DNA of 9,752 bases from Anaerotignum sp. (GTDB taxonomy: Bacteria > Bacillota > Clostridia > Lachnospirales > Anaerotignaceae), in contig JAFZDV010000210.1 of NCBI GenBank assembly GCA_017560955.1, positions 1 through 9,752 on the forward strand, in the 5' to 3' direction. Below, piece by piece: positions 5,385 to 9,752 of the stretch. The translations under genes and the position numbers were made by a program. A model generated the notes under the pieces. It was not told the origin of the DNA. It made no database searches and was given only the letters and a program-made list of their open reading frames with translations. Every line of letters starts with the position of its first letter. Positions within the stretch are counted from its first letter, which is position 1.

Positions 5385-5753
5385 ATGAATACCATTTCCA
5401 TCATCGAACACACAGACAATCCACACCTACTTCACTGCCAGCTCCAGACACCAAAAGGCATCTACAACATCCCCTTAAACCATATCCTTTTTATTGAATG
5501 TTCTCAGAAAAAATCTTTCATCCATACCAATAGTGAAATCTTCACATTACCCCTTCCCCTGTACCGCATAAAGGAAGTTTTGCCACCCCATCTCTTTATC
5601 CAGACACATCGTTCTTTTCTGGTTAATCTGAACCACATTTCCCACATCGATAAGCAGACAGATCCTTGGACCATCTTCTTTTTCCAATCTGAAAAACGTG
5701 CCTATATCAGCCGCAATTCCAGACAGGTCATCCTGAAGGCAGTATCCGATTGA
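5385..5753 (+). CDS. Stand-alone LytTR-domain DNA-binding protein
   Basis: A 122-residue protein consisting almost entirely of one LytTR domain (about residues 22-120). The hallmark block FIQTHRSFLVNLNHISHI lies at 71-88; in the family the H-R-S-F-L-V-N residues sit in the DNA-binding core. Other typical elements are HILFIECSQKKSFIHT (33-48), LYRIKEVLPPHLFI and the basic YISRNSR near 107-113. There is no receiver domain, signal peptide or membrane helix, so it resembles the small one-domain LytTR regulators rather than AgrA- or LytR-type response regulators. I chose the ATG at 5385-5387 because AAAAGGAG (5367-5374) precedes it. Earlier in-frame ATGs (5328 and 5358) lack a site and would add an unlikely N-terminus. 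It is transcribed divergently from spoIIIA and is followed 46 nt later by the esterase gene, with no terminator between. Its target genes are unknown. Confidence 0.88.
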   Translation: MNTISIIEHTDNPHLLHCQLQTPKGIYNIPLNHILFIECSQKKSFIHTNSEIFTLPLPLYRIKEVLPPHLFIQTHRSFLVNLNHISHIDKQTDPWTIFFFQSEKRAYISRNSRQVILKAVSD

Positions 5754-5799
5754 CTTCCGTTCCGCCTGCCGCTAAAATGAGAAAAAAGGAGGTCTTTTT

Positions 5800-6447
5800 A
5801 TGAACGAATTTCGACTGGTCGCTTTGGGCGACAGCCTGACATATGGATATGGTGTTCTTTCCCACATTGCATTCCCCTCTTATCTGGCATCGGCACTGCC
5901 CGAAAAACGCCCTGATATCCACTGGAAAGTCTATAACCGCGGTATCAACGGCGAAACCACCCGAGAAGCAAAACTGCGTCTGGATGGTGGCGTCCTGCGC
6001 CTGAAACCCCATATCTGCACCATCCTTCTGGGTTCTAACGACAGTGCTTTGAATGAAGGACAGTATCGCACTCCATGGGAATATGAAATGAACCTGCGAT
6101 TCATCATTGAACAGCTGATGGCAAAAAAACACGGAGATCCTTTCAACGACGGCTGCTGCCTGCCTGTGCTGATCACCCCTCCCCCTGTAGTAGATACAGA
6201 TTTCTATCCTTTCACCACAACAGACCGACTGGAACTGTTCCGTAACATTGTGCTGAAACTGGCAGAAGAATATCATCTGCCTGTCATTGATGTATTCAAA
6301 ACCTTCACAGACATTCATAAAAACGAAGGTTTCGAAGCTTATGATGCCCTGTTCCAATTCGATGGTGTTCATTGGAGTAATCATGGCTATGCTGTGTTCT
6401 ATCCTCTGCTGGAAAACAAAATTTTAGAATTAACCGAAAATCTGTAA
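5800..6447 (+). CDS. SGNH/GDSL-family hydrolase (probable esterase)
   Basis: A 215-residue SGNH hydrolase with all four conserved blocks. GDSL with the nucleophile Ser12 lies at 10-13. NRGINGETT (46-54) carries the oxyanion glycine, probably Gly51. GSND (78-81) supplies Asn80. DGVHWSNHG (188-196) contains the catalytic Asp188 and His191. The central ITPPPVVD and the overall layout resemble the isoamyl-acetate-hydrolysing esterase/lysophospholipase L1 branch. There is no signal peptide or membrane helix, so a cytoplasmic esterase or deacylase is expected; the natural substrate cannot be read from the sequence. AAGGAGG (5786-5792) lies 7 nt before the ATG. It is the second gene of a probable two-gene operon with the LytTR regulator and ends in a bidirectional terminator. 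Confidence 0.9.
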   Translation: MNEFRLVALGDSLTYGYGVLSHIAFPSYLASALPEKRPDIHWKVYNRGINGETTREAKLRLDGGVLRLKPHICTILLGSNDSALNEGQYRTPWEYEMNLRFIIEQLMAKKHGDPFNDGCCLPVLITPPPVVDTDFYPFTTTDRLELFRNIVLKLAEEYHLPVIDVFKTFTDIHKNEGFEAYDALFQFDGVHWSNHGYAVFYPLLENKILELTENL

Positions 6448-6452
6448 AAAAG

Positions 6453-6489
6453 AAAGCCTTAAGTGGAAACATTCCGCCTAAGGCTTTTT
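6453..6489. terminator. Bidirectional terminator between convergent genes
   Basis: AAAGCCTTA (6453-6461) pairs with TAAGGCTTT (6479-6487). After one A-C mismatch the stem continues as GTGGAA/TTCCGC (6463-6468 and 6472-6477) around a 3-nt loop. On the plus strand a T run follows (6485-6489, then another T-rich stretch), ending the esterase transcript. On the minus strand the A-rich 6446-6455 gives a U-rich tail for the converging SLH-CAP gene. It occupies nearly the whole 50-bp gap between the two stop codons. Confidence 0.88.
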
Positions 6490-6497
6490 ATTTCAGT

Positions 6498-8000
6498 TTA
6501 TTTTTTTGTTACCTGAGGTGCCTGACCACAGAGATCGACTGTTACATAAAGCACCTTGGATCTGGAATCAATACCGACCCCAACTTCCTGCATCGTACGG
6601 TCTGTCAAAGCGCTGACACGGGCAGGTGTACGCATCCATTCCTGATAAACATTCACAATATCACCGCGCTGTCTTGCAATGATTTCAGAAGCAGTATAAA
6701 ATGTTTTATTTCTTTCCATGATGCGTCCGAAAGGTGTTGTACCGTCCAGACTGTTATAATCGAAATATTTTTCGTGTACCATATCTTCAGAATGGGCTCT
6801 CGCTACATCGAACAGTTTTTTATCCCATACCAGAAGATCTGCGTTTTTATTCACACGGATCGTCTGGATCAGATCCAGCAGCTGGCCTTCCAGTGCCAGT
6901 TTTGTTTCATGATGCAGAGTACTTCTGGGATCTCTTACCGCCAGAAATTCCTTTGTCTGCAGCAGGATACCACATAACTGACCTTCATAATCCAGGATCA
7001 CTCTTGCTTCAGAGCCGTCATTGCGAACAATGCCGCTATGCTCTGCCATATTGACATAGGAAAGATTTTCAATATCTGCCATGGTACCTTTCCCATCCAT
7101 GCTCAGATAAGCATAGTCTGTACCGGGCACAAAAATTTCTACGATATGACCATCTTTGAATGTAACAAAGAAGTAATCCACATAATCATTGATATAAATG
7201 TATCTGTCCATCTTATCGTAAACAGATAGATCGATACGATCGGGTTCTCCCCATACCGCCTTCAGCTCTGCTTCACTCCAGCGAAGAGATACCGGCTTAT
7301 CAGCAACCTTAATGGTTTCTGTGTCCTTTTTTTCCACAGGAGCCGCTTCAGGTGTTACCGTTTCTTCCACCGCATTGGGATCATAAGCCATACCTGTCAT
7401 GATATAACGATGGGCACGAACAAAAGTAACAATGGCCTCCTGTACACTCATTTCACGGAAAGGACCATATGTACCGTCATTATAGCCGCTGACGATCTCT
7501 GCACCATAAAGCTGATCGATGTATCGATTAGACGCCGCATACAAGTTCTTTGTATCCGTAAATGTGTTTTTCTTTTCTTCTTCTGTCAGATCCAGATTGC
7601 AGACCATCAATGTTCTGGCGATCATGATCGCCATCTGTTCTCTGGTCAGTGTTTTATCAGGCGCAAAAATCCCCGGTTCCGCACCGCCGATCACGCCTGC
7701 TTCATAGGCCGCAATTACAATAGGATCATCACAGTCCTTAAAAGGTGTCGCAATAGTAGCCTTTCTTTCCACCCCTGTTACAGATTCCAGAAAGCCCATA
7801 ACTACACCACAGAATTCCAGTCTGCTCATAGGAGAAGTTGCTTTTTTCAGTTCTTCATCTGTCACAAATCCATGCTCATGGGCATACTCCATAGAGGAAC
7901 GAGCCCAGAAAGCTGCATTGGTTTCCACCGCAGCAAAAGCAGGAACAGCAGCAGAAAGGATCAGTATTCCCGCAAGGAGAATCGCTGCAAGCCTTTTCAT
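6498..8000 (-). CDS. Secreted S-layer-homology protein with C-terminal CAP (SCP/YkwD) domain
   Basis: A 500-residue exported protein. A signal peptide (1-23, ending AVPAFA) is followed by three S-layer homology repeats. The first is divergent (about 30-75), the second contains FKDCDDPIVIAAYEAGVIGG (87-106), and the third contains FTDTKN...IVSGYNDGTYGP (147-180). SLH repeats bind pyruvylated secondary cell-wall polymer, so the protein is probably anchored to the cell wall. A Pro/Glu/Thr-rich linker (about 205-235) leads to a CAP-associated N-terminal domain (about 236-365; SLRWSEAELKAVWGEP), then a CAP domain (about 374-496). In the CAP domain His403 (ARAHSEDM) and Glu439 (ASEIIA) remain. The usual YF-x-H histidine is Tyr415, and the SPGHR motif is TPARV (458-462). 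The function of bacterial CAP proteins is poorly defined. I chose the ATG at 7998-8000 because GAAGGAG (8010-8016) and the signal peptide fit it. Single-gene transcription unit. Confidence 0.88.
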   Translation of the reverse strand: MKRLAAILLAGILILSAAVPAFAAVETNAAFWARSSMEYAHEHGFVTDEELKKATSPMSRLEFCGVVMGFLESVTGVERKATIATPFKDCDDPIVIAAYEAGVIGGAEPGIFAPDKTLTREQMAIMIARTLMVCNLDLTEEEKKNTFTDTKNLYAASNRYIDQLYGAEIVSGYNDGTYGPFREMSVQEAIVTFVRAHRYIMTGMAYDPNAVEETVTPEAAPVEKKDTETIKVADKPVSLRWSEAELKAVWGEPDRIDLSVYDKMDRYIYINDYVDYFFVTFKDGHIVEIFVPGTDYAYLSMDGKGTMADIENLSYVNMAEHSGIVRNDGSEARVILDYEGQLCGILLQTKEFLAVRDPRSTLHHETKLALEGQLLDLIQTIRVNKNADLLVWDKKLFDVARAHSEDMVHEKYFDYNSLDGTTPFGRIMERNKTFYTASEIIARQRGDIVNVYQEWMRTPARVSALTDRTMQEVGVGIDSRSKVLYVTVDLCGQAPQVTKK

Positions 8001-8016
8001 AATTTTCAACTCCTTC

Positions 8017-8046
8017 AAAAAGTTTAAATAACATTTCAAACTTTTT
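8017..8046 (-). promoter_or_regulatory. AU-rich hairpin directly abutting the ribosome binding site of the SLH-CAP gene
   Basis: In minus-strand RNA, AAAAAGUUU (8038-8046) pairs with AAACUUUUU (8017-8025). Past a single bulged G, AAAU pairs with AUUU around a GUU loop. The 3' arm ends at the base next to the ribosome binding site GAAGGAG (8010-8016). The stem is long (13 bp) but almost all A-U, so it should melt easily. It could modulate ribosome access, or the inverted repeat may be an operator in DNA. Confidence 0.45.
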
Positions 8047-8086
8047 TCAGTTTATTTACAATTCTGTGAACACACGTTTGTATATC

Positions 8087-8114
8087 ATTATAACATAATT
8101 TCCCATTTTGTCCA
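8087..8114 (-). promoter_or_regulatory. Sigma-A promoter of the SLH-CAP gene
   Basis: On the minus strand TGGACA (8109-8114; five of six to TTGACA) and a perfect TATAAT (8087-8092) are separated by 16 nt. A TG one base before the -10 box makes it an extended promoter. The start near 8080 implies a leader of about 80 nt. The remaining 8115-8200 interval holds no gene that I can support; it contains an 11-bp palindrome GACATTATGTC at 8186-8196. Confidence 0.75.
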
Positions 8115-8200
8115 CCCTTTATGCACTTACCTCTCCACAAGGCCATACAAACTGAACAGAAACTTGATATCTCTCTCCACTTTTCGACATTATGTCAATC

Positions 8201-8230
8201 AAAAAAGGAGATCTGCTCTCGCAGACCTCC
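8201..8230 (-). terminator. Strong intrinsic terminator of the topoisomerase gene
   Basis: Minus-strand RNA forms GGAGGUCUGC (8221-8230) paired with GCAGAUCUCC (8207-8216), ten base pairs with one G-U wobble. A GAGA tetraloop of the stable GNRA type closes the stem, and six U follow (8201-8206). It starts 7 nt after the stop codon. The plus-strand side also ends in a T run, but no plus-strand gene reads into it. Confidence 0.9.
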
Positions 8231-8237
8231 ATCTTTT

Positions 8238-9752
8238 TTATTCCAGTGACATCTGTCCGGGCAGACTGTTTGCAGCCTTGTCCTTTTCCTGAATGAAATG
8301 TCCTGTTGTAGGGATTTTTCTCGTTCTGTAGTATTCATGGTCTTCCGTCTGGAATTCCTCTTTTGTATAAACATTGGAAACTACACTGTTTTTCTTCAGT
8401 GTAAACACCTGAACACCTGTTGCATTCTTCGTCGCACTGGAAGGGATCAGTTCTGTATTCAGCATTGTCGCCTTATCGCTGTTGCGCATCAGGATAAAGT
8501 CACTTTCTTCATCCAGTTTCGCCATACGCACCAGTTTCGCCTTGGAAGAATAACCATTGATCAGTTTTTTACGGTTCGTCTTTGTTTCATAGGCAGAAAG
8601 AGGCACTTTTGCCGCTTTGCCGTTTTCAAAGAAGAATACCATCTGACCTTTATAATCCGTAGTAGCTGTCATATAAATGATTTCTTCCTCTGCCTCCATA
8701 TTCAGGATATTGGGCAAATAGTCCCCAAGTACACTGGCCTTTGTATCTGCTGCATCAGAAGCCTTCAGTTTATATACATTCTGCTGGTTGGAGAAGAACA
8801 ACAGATCCATACGGTTCATGCCATCCTGTTCCATCAGCATAGTGTCATCGTCCTTCAGTTTCTGTTCCCCTGCCATACGCAAGGATGCATGAGAGATCTT
8901 CTTGAAGTAACCATGGTCTGTCAGGAAGAAACGAACAGGATAATCTTCAATAAAATCATCCTTGGACAGAGAAACCACATCATCCTCATGGATGATTTCT
9001 GTTTTTCTTTCCTTGCCGTATTTCTTCGCCACAGCCTTCAGCTGTTTCACGATGATATTTTTGATCTTCGCATCGGATTTCAGTGTTTCGTTGAGGTTTC
9101 TGATATCCTCTTCCAGAATCTTCAGTTCTTCGATGCGTTTGATGATGTATTCCTTATTGATATTACGCAGTTTGATTTCTGCGATATATTCCGCCTGCAC
9201 CTCATCGATGTCAAAACCTGCCATCAGGTTGGGAACAACCATTTTTTCCTCTTCCGTATTACGGATGATGGAAATTGCCTTATCAATATCTGCAAGGATC
9301 TTCGCCAACCCCTGCAGCAGATGGAATTTTTCAGATTTTTTCTGAATATCGAAAGCGATCTGTCTGCGAATGGATTCCATACGGAATTCTGTCCAGTGTT
9401 TCAGAATATCACCAACACCAAGCACCATGGGGATACCATGAATCAGCACATTGAAATTGCAGCTGAAATTATCCGCCAGAGGTGTCATGGCATACAGTTT
9501 GTGCATCAGCAGATCCACATTTGTGCCACGCTTCAGGTCGATGGTGATTTTCAGACCATTCAGGTCGGACTCATCTCGCACATCTGTGATATCCTTGATC
9601 TTACCTGCTTTTACCAGCGCAATGATCTTATCAATGATGGCTTCGATATTTGTTGTATAAGGGATTTCTGTTACTTCGATACAGTTATCCTTTTTGTCAT
9701 ACTGATATTTTGCACGCAGTTTCACACTGCCGCGGCCTGTTTTATAGATCTG
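8238..9752 (-). CDS. Type IIA DNA topoisomerase subunit A (GyrA/ParC family), C-terminal part
   Basis: An open frame of 504 codons enters from the right edge; the N-terminal winged-helix region with the catalytic tyrosine lies outside the window. It begins QIYKTGRGSVKLRAKY, a conserved segment of the A-subunit tower region. It continues with EIPYTTN, RDESDLNGLKITIDLKRG and NVLIHGIPMVLG...W-x-x-FR, all diagnostic for GyrA/ParC. Long coiled-coil arms (roughly 100-230 of the fragment) lead to the primary dimer interface. The last 235 or so residues form a beta-pinwheel with repeated strands such as RFFLTDHGYFKKIS and MVFFFENGKAAKVP. No GyrA box (QRRGGKG-like) is visible at the first blade, which favours a decatenase (ParC-like) or the extra A subunit found in many Clostridia over true gyrase; the symbol is therefore left open. 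A GTG at 9723-9725 (SVKLRAK) is an internal valine codon, not a start. The B-subunit gene would be expected upstream, outside the window. Confidence 0.9.
   Translation of the reverse strand, partial: QIYKTGRGSVKLRAKYQYDKKDNCIEVTEIPYTTNIEAIIDKIIALVKAGKIKDITDVRDESDLNGLKITIDLKRGTNVDLLMHKLYAMTPLADNFSCNFNVLIHGIPMVLGVGDILKHWTEFRMESIRRQIAFDIQKKSEKFHLLQGLAKILADIDKAISIIRNTEEEKMVVPNLMAGFDIDEVQAEYIAEIKLRNINKEYIIKRIEELKILEEDIRNLNETLKSDAKIKNIIVKQLKAVAKKYGKERKTEIIHEDDVVSLSKDDFIEDYPVRFFLTDHGYFKKISHASLRMAGEQKLKDDDTMLMEQDGMNRMDLLFFSNQQNVYKLKASDAADTKASVLGDYLPNILNMEAEEEIIYMTATTDYKGQMVFFFENGKAAKVPLSAYETKTNRKKLINGYSSKAKLVRMAKLDEESDFILMRNSDKATMLNTELIPSSATKNATGVQVFTLKKNSVVSNVYTKEEFQTEDHEYYRTRKIPTTGHFIQEKDKAANSLPGQMSLE

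Noticed and set aside
5728..6384. A 218-codon minus-strand open frame antisense to the SGNH esterase
   Set aside because: The esterase on the plus strand has all its catalytic motifs and a strong ribosome binding site. The antisense frame shows no recognisable domain.
7410..8027. A plus-strand open frame antisense to the SLH region
   Set aside because: It is Cys-, His- and Arg-rich without a domain or ribosome binding site. The minus-strand frame carries a signal peptide and SLH repeats.
8193..8198. A perfect TTGACA on the minus strand upstream of the SLH-CAP gene
   Set aside because: No -10 box occurs at 15-19 nt spacing. The TGGACA/TATAAT pair at 8087-8114 is the better promoter.
9723..9725. 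GTG as a possible start of the topoisomerase gene
   Set aside because: The frame is open to the window edge, and the upstream residues IYKTGRGS are conserved family sequence. The codon is therefore an internal valine.
1..9752. CRISPR array, tRNA, rRNA, insertion sequence or phage attachment site
   Set aside because: I saw no repeat-spacer pattern, transposase, integrase, tRNA-like sequence or long terminal repeats anywhere in the window.

Overview
The window is a chromosomal segment of an anaerobic, endospore-forming Firmicute, most likely a member of the Clostridia (Lachnospirales-like). The complete spoIIIA operon, a Gls24/Asp23-nusB block and Clostridia-type Shine-Dalgarno and promoter sequences support this. 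The species cannot be named from the sequence. Ten of the twelve protein genes are on the minus strand. I see no tRNA, rRNA, CRISPR array, insertion sequence or sign of a mobile element.

Region 1 (1-728, minus): the first 25 codons of nusB lie at the left edge. Upstream is an Asp23/Gls24-family gene with its own strong sigma-A promoter, a hairpin at the start of its predicted leader and a perfect 22-bp palindrome just upstream of the -35 box. A hairpin terminator separates asp23 from nusB.

Region 2 (729-5265, minus): spoIIIAA-AB-AC-AD-AE-AF-AG-AH, eight tightly packed genes. They encode the ATPase, membrane platform and ring proteins of the mother cell-to-forespore channel (SpoIIIA-SpoIIQ, the 'feeding tube'). 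A good sigma-E-type promoter lies directly upstream of spoIIIAA, and an intrinsic terminator overlaps the end of spoIIIAH. The striking anomaly is spoIIIAF. It is an intact gene of only 57 codons that ends right after the second membrane helix, so the soluble ring-building domain known from Bacillus subtilis is absent.

Region 3 (5266-6487, plus): two genes divergent from spoIIIA form a probable small operon. One encodes a stand-alone LytTR DNA-binding protein and the other a cytoplasmic SGNH-family esterase. Phased 9-bp direct repeats precede the LytTR gene and could be its own binding sites. A long bidirectional hairpin closes this unit and also serves the converging gene.

Region 4 (6488-8114, minus): a secreted, S-layer-homology-anchored protein carries a C-terminal CAP (SCP/YkwD) domain whose usual histidines are mostly replaced. 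It has a clear sigma-A promoter and an AU-rich hairpin abutting its ribosome binding site.

Region 5 (8201-9752, minus): the C-terminal part of a type IIA topoisomerase A subunit (GyrA/ParC family) lacks a recognisable GyrA box. It ends in a strong GNRA-loop terminator, and its 5' part lies beyond the right edge.

Overall this is mostly a conserved core sporulation and housekeeping region. I did not find a wholly new system. The best leads are the minimal SpoIIIAF, the regulatory structures around asp23, the LytTR repeat array and the degenerate CAP domain.
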